Positions 1-12,130 of a DNA stretch of 64,000 nucleotides are shown here, in pieces (position 1 is the stretch's first letter; each line of letters starts with the position of its first letter). The DNA is taken from the NCBI GenBank assembly GCA_019914995.1, contig CM034137.1, positions 1,860,001 to 1,924,000 on the forward strand. Direction: 5' to 3'. The notes beneath the pieces were generated by a model. That model had not been told where the DNA came from. It made no database searches and saw only the letters and a list, made by a program, of their open reading frames with translations. This DNA comes from Acanthochlamys bracteata. Taxonomy: Eukaryota > Streptophyta > Magnoliopsida > Pandanales > Velloziaceae. A program made the position numbers and the translations under genes.

Positions 1-714
1 CTGAAAACATAGCTTCGTAAGACGTAGTCTATTGAAAGCTTTATTGAAATGCATTCCTGAATTTCATTTCATCCACTTGATATTAATCCATTGTCCACAA
101 TGATGAACTAAAGTGATACCGTCAGTTAGTTGTCCTCCCTATTCATGCCAAGAAAATTTTCATTTTGCAGAGCTAGGTCTTTGTGTGCCTCGATAATAGC
201 GATCATCAAGCTACATTCACAGGCAGAGTGTTTTTAGTATGTTGCAGACAAGAATTTCCAGAACTTCCTATAAAAAACTGGTTATGATGGAACAAAGTAA
301 TTCCAGTATGCTTATTGTTCAATAATAGTTGAATTGAGCTAAGCTATGCGAACTCAATATCTCCATAGAGTTATAGCTGGCTTCAGTTATTGTATTGTTT
401 TGAATTCTCACTCTGTGATGCAATACGGTGATTCTATTCTACAGTTATCTGTATGAACTTTGCTTAAGTTTTAAGTCTACTGTCTGCTTAATTTCTACAC
501 CATGTTTCAATGGTATTACTTTCAAATTGGGCTGGTTTCGGTACAAACTTGTTGCTAAAGTAACTTAGCAAACTAGCTCACCTAGCCAACCCGCTACCTA
601 GCGCAAATTGTCTTGCAACACGCAATATTCATACCTTTCCCCATCTTTGTTGAAGTCCTTTACAAAATCACCATTCCATTTCATGCAAACAAAAATCTAA
701 GAAAATTCCTAGAC
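1..714. other. Intergenic / upstream region, no gene recognised
   Basis: No reading frame here looks like a recognised protein. The last 100 bases or so are the likely leader and promoter of the SWIM-RING gene. The reading frame of that gene stays open upstream of position 715, but it has no ATG there, so the upstream residues are not counted as protein. Confidence 0.5.
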
Positions 715-1443
715 ATGGAAGAATCTGTAGCTTCCAATTCCCCTCCGGCTACGGCAAAGACTTCTGGGTTCAATCCATCACAACAGATTGCCAACCGGAT
801 AACTCGAGCATTCAGTCAACGTTTATCTCTTCTCCACCGTTCCGGTGCCAACTTCTACATCCTTGGTGCCACAGGGAACGTCTACAATGTTACTGTCTCG
901 ACAACCACCTCCTGCACATGCCCTGACCAAGCCTCTGTCCCATGCAAACACATCCTGTTCGTCTTCCTCTGTGTTCTCGGCCTCTCCCTCGACGACAACC
1001 CTTGCTTTCTCCGTAGACGAAGTCTCCGACTATGTTATGTCACCAGAATCCTCGAGATACCTTCATCATCAGCAGTTCAAGCAGGAACACGCGCCCGTGA
1101 AAGGTTTTACCAGGTCTTCTTCAACTCCGGTAATCTCAACCATCCAAAGCCACGGGAGAATGATCAGTCCGTTACTTGTCCTATATGTTTAGAGGAAATG
1201 GCTGGTGATGAGGAGGGGGTTATCTGTAGCACTTGCGGAAATAAGCTGCATGGAGACTGTTTTGCAAAGTGGAAACGGAGTTGTGGACGGAGGGCGGCAA
1301 GCTGCGTTGTTTGCCGAGCACGGTGGAGGTGTATTAGAAGGGATCAAGAGAGGTACATCAACTTAGCAGCTTATGTTAGGGCAGAAGAAGAAGAAGAAGA
1401 TCATGCATCAGATACCGTCGCAGAAAGCTCATGCAATAGATGA
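715..1443 (+). CDS. SWIM-type and RING-type zinc finger protein (probable E3 ubiquitin ligase)
   Basis: A single-exon gene for 242 residues. The start is the first in-frame ATG (715) and the stop is TGA at 1441-1443. Two zinc-binding modules are visible. The first is a SWIM finger with Cys67, Cys69, Cys77 and His79 (C-x-C-x7-C-x-H). The second is a RING-like finger with CPIC at 155-158, CSTC at 171-174, His179/Cys182 and CVVC at 197-200, followed by Arg-rich RARWRCIRR. The C-terminal tail is acidic (a Glu run near 220-227). The SWIM plus RING order is that of plant proteins related to ZSWIM2/MEKK1-type ubiquitin ligases, which transfer ubiquitin from an E2 to substrates. The substrate cannot be told from the sequence. 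Family is fairly sure; E3 activity is inferred from the RING. Confidence 0.85.
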   Translation: MEESVASNSPPATAKTSGFNPSQQIANRITRAFSQRLSLLHRSGANFYILGATGNVYNVTVSTTTSCTCPDQASVPCKHILFVFLCVLGLSLDDNPCFLRRRSLRLCYVTRILEIPSSSAVQAGTRARERFYQVFFNSGNLNHPKPRENDQSVTCPICLEEMAGDEEGVICSTCGNKLHGDCFAKWKRSCGRRAASCVVCRARWRCIRRDQERYINLAAYVRAEEEEEDHASDTVAESSCNR

Positions 1444-1802
1444 ATTCGAAGTAAGCCTTTGTAAATTTCTAACAAGTGAAAAAGTTGCTGTGGCTCTCAG
1501 ATACAAAACATAGCATAAGAATTAGTTAAACTGTACAGATGTATCTCTTTATCATTAATAAGAAAACTTCGTACGTAAAATTACCTATAAAGATCATCAC
1601 CTACAAAGGCGTAAAGTGGTATTCTACATTGATTGTGTTATAGCTGGCCATTCTGTTAGTTATATGAGTCAAATTTCGTTAACTTGTATTCTAAAAAATT
1701 TACTTCGATGTAAATAAAGATGCTCTGAAATGAAACTGAGCCATCCGGCTCAGAGCGCGCGAGCACCCAACTGAAATTCGATAGAGGAAGGAAAGTTGCC
1801 TT

Positions 1803-2040
1803 CGGGCGTGTTTAACAACACCACAAACTCAATTTTTTTTAAACTCACATCAATATAAAATACATATAAAATTAAGATAAAAATTTTTAATCAATAAATT
1901 TTTTTAAAAATTTAATTTTAAAACTTACTATAAATATTAAAGTAATATATAATTTTATTTTTTATTAAATATTTTTAATTTTTAATTTTATTTTTTTAAT
2001 TGACTTTCAAAAAACTTTATCTACAAAATAAACACCTCGT
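1803..2040. repeat. AT-rich MITE-like element
   Basis: An AT-rich block bounded by GGGCGTGTTTA on the left and, reading inward from the right on the other strand, CGAGGTGTTTA. The ends are imperfect inverted repeats and there is no coding capacity. This is the organisation of a short non-autonomous DNA element. Boundaries are approximate. Confidence 0.4.
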
Positions 2041-4094
2041 TCGCATAAAATGGCACAAACTCCAAAGTTGGACGTACGAGTTTGACCTGACCGGCGATTG
2101 TCTACAATTATTTATAAAAATTAGTATTATGAAATATTTTTTAGTATGAATATTTATGTTTTAGATTAAACAAAATAAAAAAATTAAATAAATATTTTAT
2201 AATAATTATTATTTATATTATGTAAAATTAAAATTAATAAAGAATTTTAAGAAAAAATTTAAAAATAAGATGAATAATACATAGAAGTAATGCCAAAAAG
2301 TCCGAAATGGGTTAGAATTTGAATATAATGAAGAAAGTAAAAACAGTACGGTAAAAAGTGCTAACACTGGTTGGATTGTAAAAGTCAGCTTTCCAGTATA
2401 CGGAGGCAGTGTTTTGTTTTGACAGTGCAGAACGTTTTATTTTAAATTTGTTCAGTTATTTTCAGAAAATTTAAGATTTTATATAAAAAATATATCATAT
2501 ATTTTAGTATTTATTTTTTTTGTTAAAGTAATAATTAATTTTATCTTATAAATATTTTAAAAACTTTATTTTATAAATATTATAAAATTTTATTTTATAA
2601 ATATTTAAAAATTTTATTTTGAAAGATTCCCAAACTTTCATTTTAGTCAACTCAATAATGACAATATCCATACAATTTTATTCTATTAACTTCGCCTTTT
2701 GGTTCTCTCTTTTTTTTTTTTCAAATTAACCTAGCTAATTCTGCTATGTCGTTTACTAGCCTATTCTACGAACTTTGCTTGGTGGCAATAAATCGTTCCC
2801 AATACATATATACCTAGGTGTTTACGTTCATAAATACAAGTAAGAGAACTATTATCGACAAAAATGAGAACACAAAAATTAGATGCAAAGTATAATAATA
2901 TCTACAATCGCCTTTCCAAACAAAGATTTTGATTAGTCTTTTAAAAATCAACCTCGTGCTTGACTTGAAAATATTATCGGATTACTGAATCACCGGTTAA
3001 TTCATCAGATCACCGAATTAATCCACTAAATTAAATCAAATTTATTAAATAAATATTAATATTATAAATATAGTATATATATTATATAATATTTAACATA
3101 GCAATTATTTAATTTTTTTTAAAATATAATTATATATAATAAATATTAAATATATTTTTTGAAATTATATTTTTTATTTTTGAAATAATAGTCTTAAAAA
3201 GTCAAGACAATAACCAAAAGGTTCAAAATATAAAAAAATCTCAATATTTTAAACATTACAAATTAGCTACGTTATATGTAATTATATAACTGCTTGCCAC
3301 CTTATATATATAGTAAGAATCAACAGAACAGAGATGGTTCGGCGGCGATTAATAGAGTACGATAGCAGCAGTAACAATCGTTGCCGAGAACGATAACAAA
3401 AGAAGGGAGTTATCCGGTTGGGGACGGAGAGTTAGAGACTTAGCCTAAATGATTCGAAGCAACAAAAGAACTTAATAAGTGATCATGTTTGAATGTCTTA
3501 TTGCTTTTTTTACTTTTTAAATAATAACACCGGATCAACCCATTCCACCGGATCACCAAATTATTCAAAAATCGGTCGAATAGATCTGAATTTTATCAAA
3601 TTTGTTGTATACCGTATTATGCTACTCATGCAGTCCGAAATTGGTGCAAGATCGTCGACTTTCGAATTAGGTTGGGTTTTTTAAAACACTGATTTTGATG
3701 CGCCCTTTATTGAATCGTTTTCTGATAAGCATGTGTTTTAAATATCTAAAAATAAACTACGCAAAATAAATTTTATAAATAATTTTTTTAAAATTTAATT
3801 AATTTAAAAATAAATAAATTCAAATTCAAATTTAGAATTATAATAATTATTTTAATAATAAAATAGATATAAAATTTATTTTTATCGAATATTTGAAATA
3901 TGTAACTTTTTAGAATTTAAAATTTGAAAAATAAAATAGTAAAAATTTTAAAACACTGCCACAAATTTTAATCGAACTCGATCAATTCGATGAAGTTTGA
4001 AAAAGGAAACAAAATTCAAAAGTTTGCAAATTGCAGCCGTCCAATCTTTGCTTGATCGATCAAGAAGCCGTTGCTTCATAAGAGAGCTAATTAA

Positions 4095-4390
4095 GGACGT
4101 GTTTTAACTATCCATAATTGAGTTTCGTAAAAGTGAGAAGTAGGAAATAAAATTTTTTGAAAAATAAAAGTGGAAGTAGAGTTCAGTATTTGTGTTTCAA
4201 TAAATTTTGAAAATATATTAAATATGAAAAATATAATTGTATTGAAAAATGTGCAAATAAAAAAGTTAAAATTGGAGTTCCCTATGTAGAAGTGGAGATA
4301 TGAGTTCGTTATATAATTAAAACATATGAACTATTAATAACTCAAAATCTCACAAAAAAAGTAAATTACGGGTATTTGAAATATATCCTA
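4095..4390. repeat. AT-rich TIR element, family A (copy 1)
   Basis: The left end is AGGACGTGTTTTAACTAT. The right end, read on the opposite strand, is AGGATATATTTCAAATAC. The element is flanked by TTA/TAA. The interior is clearly similar to the blocks at about 9171-9465 and 10095-10345 (shared words such as TTCAGTATTTGTGT and TCAATAAATTTTGAAAATAT). It has no reading frame, so it is a MITE-like non-autonomous element. Confidence 0.55.
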
Positions 4391-4487
4391 AACCTAGAAT
4401 CCAGTGTAGAAAATCACAAGCACTCGAATTCGCGCTTCCAAAATCGATTCACACAAATTATCCAAGACACAACTGATTTATGACGCT

Positions 4488-4725
4488 TGGGATTACTTAT
4501 AAAATAAAACTTTTCTAAAATAAAAAATATTTTTTATTTTTTTAAAAAATGGGTTTTATTTTTTTTACTTTCAAAAAAATAATAAAAATATATAATAAAA
4601 AGATCTCATTAAATAAATTTTTTTTATATTATCTAAAATTTTAAATTTTTATAAAATATATATTAAAAAATATAAAATTTAAAAAATTAAAATATAGTAT
4701 TTGGAATGCAATTCCAAACGCACTC
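4488..4725. repeat. AT-rich TIR element, GTTTGG family
   Basis: An AT-rich block whose right end reads TTCCAAACGCACTC and whose left end is an imperfect inverse (GACGCTTGGGATTAC). The AAAAATATTTTTTATTTTTTT core also appears in elements near 14.9, 30.9, 31.5, 46.5, 48.9 and 50.3 kb. Non-coding. Confidence 0.4.
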
Positions 4726-5485
4726 TACCGTACATGGCGTACCATTCATAATGCACCCGTTCGTTTCCTGCACGTTCAACATTTGAATATCCAACGGCTG
4801 ACTCGATCTCTCCGCCGACTTCTCCTTAAAATCAAAATTTGCCGTTGGATTCCCTTACGTGAAGGAGTCATGCCGTTCGAAGTGGTCTTCGTTCTAGCTG
4901 TAACCCTCGTGCTTAAACGTGTAGTAATGAATTACTTAAATTGGATAAACAGAAAATTAATTATGCTAATATAATTAAATTAAAGAAAGCAAATTTCTCA
5001 AGTTAAACGTGTAGAGAGGAATCCGGCTGTAAATTTGGTGGCTAATGCACGAGTTGCGTGGACAACCTTTACTAGATCGATTCATAAGGAAGAAAACAGT
5101 AATTGCAAAAAAATTTAATTACTAACCTCAATTAATCTTAATCATCTATTATCCATAATCAATAACTTGTAATTAATTTTTATCGTAGGATTACCAGACG
5201 AAGTAAACCAGAAAAAGAAAAGGGGAATGTGTTTGATGTTTTCTTTTCTTTTTTTTTTCTTTTTCGGCAGGTTATATAATTGCTTTTTGCTCTTCTGCGT
5301 GAGAAGAGTTCAAATATCTTTTGTTTTAACCCCAAAAAATAAAAACATAGAGCGCCTCGCTTTATTTACTTCGAGCTATTATCAATCCTGTAGTCCTTTC
5401 CTTCTTTCTTATTCACATTGTCCATTCTAATTCTATCTTCTTTCAAAAACCCTACAACCCTTTTCTTCTCTTCTTCTGAGCGTTA

Positions 5486-7151
5486 ATGGAGATTCCTGAA
5501 TTGTTCCATAATGCTTATTACCGTGGTGGGAACGGTGGGGGATTGATTGCTGAGAAACAAGTGGTAGAACAATTTCTTGTTGAAGATTTACTAGATTTTC
5601 CGAACGATGTAGATGAGGAAGACGAGGTGAATGGACTGGTCGACGGTACCGGAGATGAAGTCGCCGGTGGAAACTCCTGTGAGAGTTCGTCGATTGTTAC
5701 GGCCGTGTATAGTTGTAAATCCTCGTTTTCTGGAAATTTTAAGAATCATTTCTCTGAAGACCTTGCCTGCCGGAGTCTGGCTGCCCCCGCACTCTCCGGC
5801 GACATCTGTGAGCCGGTAAGGCAAATGTTGTTTGTTGAATTTTTCATTCGAAATTTACTGGATGAATTTTTTGGGAAAAAATTTGTTTTCCGGTTATTTT
5901 GTTATATTCCTTTCAATTATTCTTTGTTTTATTTTGAGGAAAATTTTAGTTTATTTCTAAGGAAATTATTAGTCGTTTAGGAAATTGAAGGATTCTGATA
6001 TGTTAAAAATTTTCCTTTTTCACCACTAAGTTGGGTAATTTCCTACAACAGTACATGTCTTTGTTATTACCACATTTCAAACTTAACTTTCTAATTTCGG
6101 AATTTTGTTACAATTTGCAAATGAATAATTTCTTTTTCTTATTCCAGATTTTTTTCTTTTTTTTTTGTTTTTTATGTCGTTGTTTTTCGCAGATTTCAGT
6201 TCCGGGATTTATTTAAAATTCACGTAGCGTTTTATTTAATTGAATCTTAGTGTTAGCCCGCTAGAGTGGCCTATCTAAAAACTGATGGGAGGCAAACACT
6301 TTAAATCCTCTAATTTTCGTCGCTGATTTCTGTTACCAAATTTCATCCTAATTTAGGAAAATTTAATCTTATTTCTGTTCTGAAATTGTTATCTTTAATT
6401 TGTATTTCAGTATGACCAACTCGCTGAACTCGAATGGCTGTCCAACTTCGTTGAGGATTCTTATTCCAGTGATGGATTACCTAAGCTTCAACTTGTTTCC
6501 AGCATAAAACCATCGCCGTCTTCTTCTTCTTCCGGCTCTCACGGCGCTGTTTCAATCACCACTAGCGCCGACGTCGTTGAAGAAACTCTGGAACCTGCTT
6601 CGGCAGTTTTCCTCCCGGAGACAGCTGTACCTGGCAAGACCCGCAGCAAACGTTCTCGTGCAGCACCATGCAACTGGTCCTCTAGGCTACTTGCCCTTTC
6701 ACCAACTCCGGCCACTTCATCATCAGAGTCCTATCCCGAGGCTGCCACAACGCTTGTTCCACCAGCAAAAAGGGTTTCAAAGCCAAAGAAGGGTGACCTG
6801 TCGGAAGGACCGAACTATGCTGCATCCGATGGACGTAAGTGTCTGCATTGCGCAACTGATAAGACTCCTCAGTGGCGGACTGGACCGATGGGGCCTAAGA
6901 CGCTTTGCAATGCTTGTGGAGTGAGGTTTAAGTCTGGTAGGCTCGTACCAGAGTACCGCCCTGCTGCAAGTCCTACGTTTATTTTGTCGAAGCACTCGAA
7001 TTCTCATAGGAAGGTTCTTGAACTCCGGCGACAGAAGGAGTTGTTTGAGCAGCAGGAACAGTTCATGAAAACCTGTGGAGTTGGCTTTGATGGTTCATCT
7101 GCGGATGATGTATTGATCGATCGTATAGGTTCCGATTACCGGCAATACTGA
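5486..7151 (+). CDS. Class A GATA zinc finger transcription factor
   Basis: Two exons: 5486-5815 and 6411-7151, joined in phase 0 across a GTAAGG...TTTCAG intron. They encode 356 residues. Exon 1 is acidic and ends at GDICEP. Exon 2 starts with [20 protein letters not shown], the conserved motif upstream of the finger in the GATA5/GATA9/GATA12 group of Arabidopsis. A basic nuclear-localisation-like stretch (TRSKRSRAA) follows. The single type IV finger is C-x2-C-x18-C-x2-C at about 254-279 (CLHC...CNAC), and then a basic tail [19 protein letters not shown]. Known family role: binds WGATAR sites in light-, development- and nitrogen-related promoters. The exact orthologue is not resolved. Confidence 0.93.
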
Positions 7152-9170
7152 TAATCTAATTCAGATTTTGGTCTCTCTGGTTTAGTTAATTGTTTCATTT
7201 TTTATTTTGCTTTAAAGAGTAGGGGGAGAAAGTTTAGTTAGGGAGTTTTAGCTGATGATCATGAGCAAGTTCTAGCTTGAGGCCTAGGCTCTGTTTTCAT
7301 TTTCATGCTTCTTTTTTTGTTTATGGAGAGAAGCTTTTGAAATTGAATTTTTTTGGTTCTTTGCTAGACGAATCCAAATGTTCAAGTTAGAACTGAATCA
7401 AGATGTCTCGTAGCTTTTTATCTTTTGGTTTGTTCTTATTTTGTGGCAAAATTTTAGCAAGATGTGCAGTGCAGCTGATGGGCGTAACAGTTCTGAGTTT
7501 GTAGTTTAGTTCATTCAAATCAATTGATATAAAACCAATGAGCTGTGGGTTTGCACTTGTTCTGAAAGAACCAAGTGAACCACATGTCCATGAAATACTT
7601 TGATACCAGAAGTATCATGTACTCACATGCGCACTTTGCCCTTATAGTTCGCAGCGAAGTGAGTTCTTCAACAGTAAATTATTATTATTTATAAATTATA
7701 TTTAAAATTAAATTAAATTTATATATTTGTTTTATTTTAAAATAAATATAAATAATATTTATATTAGTTACATTCAAATATAAATTTTTTATAAAAAAAT
7801 TAGGTTCCGTAAGTTTGACTTTCTCAGATTAAATTTCTATTTACATAAATATCCAATCTATAATAATTTAATTTGTTAAGAACTTATGATACATTTAATA
7901 CGATAATTTAGAATATTTTTAAAGTAAATAAATTAAAAAGTAAGTTATAAAAAAAAACGACTTTTCCACACATTATCACACAGAACACTTTCGTATCATG
8001 GCACTTCTTTTACCATCTCAAATCTTAAAGCAACAGCAATGACATGTTGCACACTTGCACCTCTGATAAATCATCCGGGCCGTTGCTCCGGTGGCCACTA
8101 CCACTATTGCTTACTCAATTCCCAACCCGATCATCACCTTACTCTAATTTTTAACTCCTCAGATAAATAAAGTTTTCTGAAAGAATTTAATTACCGTACA
8201 AAAATTTTGGTTGACGAGAAGAGAATATTAATATAGTAGTTGGAGAATGATCTGCATTGCATTCAGCACCCGAACAGTGAGGCCACCCACTGCTTTATGC
8301 ATTAAACCCGCTCTAACGTTTGACGACCGTATCCTGCGGCAAGCTGTAACTACAAAACTCCGGCAATGGCTTTGAAGCTAGTCACATGGTTGAGGAAATT
8401 TTTTTGAGGAGGCATCGTTCTCGGGATCCCAGATGAATAATAATGTATAGACTAGGGGTTGCAGGAATAACTCTGATCCCTAACAACTACTCGCGGGATT
8501 AAAAATGGTGATAAGTGTTATATCAGAAGGGAACACACCATGAGAAAATGCACATGGGAAACCAAATTATAACTAATAATTACACCGAACTTCTTAATTC
8601 CACAAGTTTGAAGTTTGAATACTGTGAATTGAATTTGACTCTGTTATTTCATTATTTGTCTAAATAAGTAGCTTATAGACACTACACAATATTCTAAAGT
8701 TTTTTAAACGGTGCTTCTTTTATGAAATAAACCATTTTATTTAAATCTTTTGATATGTCACGAATTATAATTTTTGAATAAACTACTCGCTACTTTTTTT
8801 TTAATATTTTATTCTTGTATATATATATATATTTTACTTTTTTGTTTTAATATCTTATTCTTGTCTATATATATTCTCATTTAGTTTATAGATATATTAT
8901 TTTAAACAATTATTCAGCTGATTTTATTTAAACATACTTATGATAAGCTCTTTTCTTTAGTAAGCTTTTAATTTTAAATAAAGCTAAATATATCCTAAGA
9001 CTTCATGATTAGTTTTTTAACATGGCAGAAACATATGTAACAGTATACAAGGTATACTAACTATCAACAATGCTGGTGCCGGGCACGTAGATTTTTGGCG
9101 CGTGGCGGAGAACTGGCATGTTTAGTCTATGTGCAGCTGGACGAGCGGGTTCTGGCGGGCACGACACTTT

Positions 9171-9465
9171 CTGCGTATTTTAAATATTTATAATTAAGTT
9201 TCATAAATAAAAATTAAAAAATAAAATTTTTTAAAAAATAAAATAAAAATAAAATTCAGTATTTATGTCTCAATAAATTTTAAAAATATATTAAAAATTA
9301 AAAAATATAGTTATATTAAAAAATATGTAAATAAAAAAATTAAAACTAAAATTTTGTATATAAAAATAAAATTTTAAATTTTTTATATAATTAAAATATA
9401 TAAATTATTTGAAATTCAAAATTTTATCAAAAAAAAATATATATTTGAGATTAAAACACGCCCTT
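9171..9465. repeat. AT-rich TIR element, family A (copy 2)
   Basis: The left end is CTGCGTATTTTAAATATTT. The right end, on the other strand, is AAGGGCGTGTTTTAATCTC next to TTAA. The interior can be aligned by eye with copy 1 at 4095-4390 over most of its length. It has no coding capacity. Confidence 0.55.
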
Positions 9466-10094
9466 AACAGTAGAGCGTCCATGACCACATATTATGTCCA
9501 TGGCATGACTGATCATGAGCTGAAGTGGTCACTGTAGTATTTGCTTACTGAACTTTGCATGCTGGGAATTCTCAATACCTCTGTATACTGTATAGTGTGG
9601 TTTAAACTACGTTACAGTATCAGATTTCAACACAAGTATACAGGCCTAGTGTGCATTAGCATTATATATATGATAAGCTCTTACATCTTTTCGCGGAGAA
9701 AACAATACAAGGCATTTCCAATTAAGTCCCGCTGTAGTTCTGAATGAATTTTTTTAATAAAAGAAAGTGTCAAAATAAAGCACATTTCTGTTCTCTGTAG
9801 AAGAATGTTAACTCGAACGGCATAGAAAAGTCTTCCCATTCAAAAGGTTTATGAATTTAACGATAAGAAGTCAATAGAGTTGATACGCATTCCGATATTT
9901 TGTTCATTTGAAGAAGCAAGGCTATAGAAACAAAATTCTCTTGGCCCATGGTCAATACCAGGCCGTTGTACAGTATTTTGGCGGCATAAAATATTTAGAC
10001 CCTCTTGTAATAATGGGCTTGTTAACGGGCCAATATTAACTCCCTCGAATCAACATTTCTCCCAGCTTCTTCCTTTGTAGGGCTGAGGGCTGTT

Positions 10095-10345
10095 TAGTTA
10101 GTGCGTATTTTAAATATTTATAATTTTATTTTAACGAATTTTAAATTTTGAACAGTTTATATATTTTAATTTTAACTTTTTTATCTTCATATTTTTCAAT
10201 ATAATTATATATTTTAATTTTTAAAACACTTTCAGAAACTATTAAAATACTAAACTTTACTTACACTTTATTTTTAAAAAAATTTAATTTTATACTTTTT
10301 ATATTTCACAAAATTCAGTTATGAATATTTAAAGCACACCTTAAT
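10095..10345. repeat. AT-rich TIR element, family A (copy 3, inverted)
   Basis: It begins TTAGTGCGTATTTTAAATAT. Read on the other strand from the right it begins TTAAGGTGTGCTTTAAATAT, so the ends are inverted repeats. The interior is the reverse complement of the pattern in copies 1 and 2. Non-coding. Confidence 0.55.
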
Positions 10346-11156
10346 AATATTTATAAGAAATACTTTGCTAGAAATAAAATATTTTTATTTTATTCAAAAA
10401 ACAAATTCTTTTATTTTAGAAAATAATTAAAAAAATTTTATTACTTAAACTTTACATAAACTTTAATTAAAATTATTAAATATTATATAAAAACTTATTA
10501 AAACATATGAAATAAAAAAATTGGAAAGAGCGTTTAATGAAAATAATTGCCAAACTCAGCCCGAGTCTACTCTTGATTTGAAATTACTTCTGTAAAACTG
10601 AATTAGTTTTGTAGAATAAAATCCTGCAAATAGATGATTAGTTAACAAGTTTGGAACAAATAAAACATAAAAAGTATTCGAAGTTTCGAACTCAAAATTT
10701 TGATATCGTACGATTGAAACACGCTCTCGATCTCGACGAAAACCTCATTATTTGTTCAAAACAATGGCAACCTCGGCAAATAGAAAGCAATTTCCGTGGC
10801 CGAAACACGGCGGCGACTGAGCTCTAATACCTTCTTCACGTCCTCTCCTTCTTCTGCTCCCGCTTCGCCGCTCGCCAGTCTCTCCTCTCCAACCCCTCTC
10901 GCCCTCTTCTCCGCTGTGTAAATTTCCCTCTCTATCCTGTTATTATTTAATATTCGTTGAATCTGTCGAAATGTTAATGGAATTCGTTACTGCTGTTGGT
11001 TTTTACAAAGGAGATCCACGACTTCCTTGCTTTCTCCTCGGTTGCTACAGTCATGGTTGGCACCGAACTCAATTTCCTTTTATTTTATCTGTTTTAGATC
11101 TTAAACTCTGCGTAATTTGATCTCGCCAAGGTCTTTGGATGAAACGAAAAGACTAA

Positions 11157-11827
11157 GGCTTTGTTTGGATGATAGGTAGACATGGGGATCGATGGTGAAG
11201 TAAATCATTTCCCTATGTCTACCTATAATGGAAAGGATGGGAACTACTTCCCATCCTTTTTACTATTTAATAGTTAAATGTATACCCACACAGGTGACAA
11301 GAAGGGAAGCAATTGCTTTCCTTTTGTTCTTTTTATTTTTTTATATATTTTTAATATTTATTTATAATTTAATATTTATTTTTATTTAATATTTTTAAAT
11401 TAAGATATTTTTTATTATAATAATTTAAAATTTTTTATATTTATTTAATTTTAATTAGTGAGGAAATAATAAAATTATATGATTAGTTTTTATATTTAAT
11501 AATTGATATAAGTTTAGATTAATATAAAAAATTAATTTAAAAGTTATATTAATAAAGTTTATTTAGAATTATATTAATAAATTAGTTAAAAATATATTAA
11601 TAAAAGTAATATTAATATAAATAAATAAGGACATTTGAGTTTTTTATAAAAAGTTTATTTCCATTACTTATTTATTTATCTATCTATCCAAACATAGTTA
11701 ATTTATTACCTCACTATATATCCAAATATTGTAAGATCAATTAACTATTCTTTTCTATCCGTCCTCTTATTATTTTTCCTATCCGTCATCTTACTCTTAT
11801 TTCTTACCTATGAATCCAAACATACCC
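11157..11827. mobile_element. Tourist-like (PIF/Harbinger) MITE
   Basis: A 671-bp element flanked by TAA on both sides (11154-11156 and 11828-11830). The terminal inverted repeats are GGCTTTGTTTGGATGATAGG on the left and, on the other strand, GGGTATGTTTGGATTCATAG on the right. A TAA duplication with a TTTGTTTGGAT-type end is characteristic of Tourist-like MITEs. No transposase frame is present, so it is non-autonomous. Confidence 0.75.
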
Positions 11828-11950
11828 TAAGAGAGCACAAATATTAGTCAGTCGTAATGTTTTATGACTAATTAGCTGTAAGTGTTTTATTTTGATTGCC
11901 GTATTAGCAGATGTTGTTCGGAAAATGTATTTTGACTTGCCGTATTAGCA

Positions 11951-12130
11951 AGTTTAAATTAATTGATCTGCTTCTAGGACCAACCATGTATTCGTCTCAT
12001 TTACAGGAACCAAAGTAATAATCTCTCAGTTATTTACAGAAGTTTAAATTAGTTGATCTGCTTCTAGGACCAACCATGTATTCGTCTCATTTACAGGAAT
12101 CAAAGTAATAATCTCTCAGTTATTTACAGA
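11951..12130. repeat. 90-bp tandem duplication
   Basis: Two head-to-tail copies, 11951-12040 and 12041-12130. They begin AGTTTAAATTAATTGATCTG and AGTTTAAATTAGTTGATCTG. I count two differences between copies, so the duplication is recent. Confidence 0.9.

Larger units (their letters stand above)
1444..5485. other. Repeat-rich AT-rich intergenic region
   Basis: About 4 kb between the SWIM-RING and GATA genes. It holds the SWIM-RING 3' flank, several AT-rich elements with inverted ends (about 1803-2040, 4095-4390 and 4488-4725) and a stretch (2960-3690) rich in CCGGTT/GATCACCGG-like words. The last 150 bases are pyrimidine-rich and are probably the promoter and leader of the GATA gene. The reading frames here are short and resemble no known protein. 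Confidence 0.5.
7152..10740. other. GATA gene 3' flank and AT-rich repeats
   Basis: The first 250 bases or so are probably the 3' UTR of the GATA gene. The rest is AT-rich and holds two copies of the family A TIR element (about 9171-9465 and 10095-10345). A small GC-richer patch lies at about 9060-9180. I see no recognisable protein. Confidence 0.5.

Noticed and set aside
845..1192. A 115-residue open frame within the SWIM-RING gene
   Set aside because: It is a shifted frame of a gene with clear zinc-finger motifs in the main frame.
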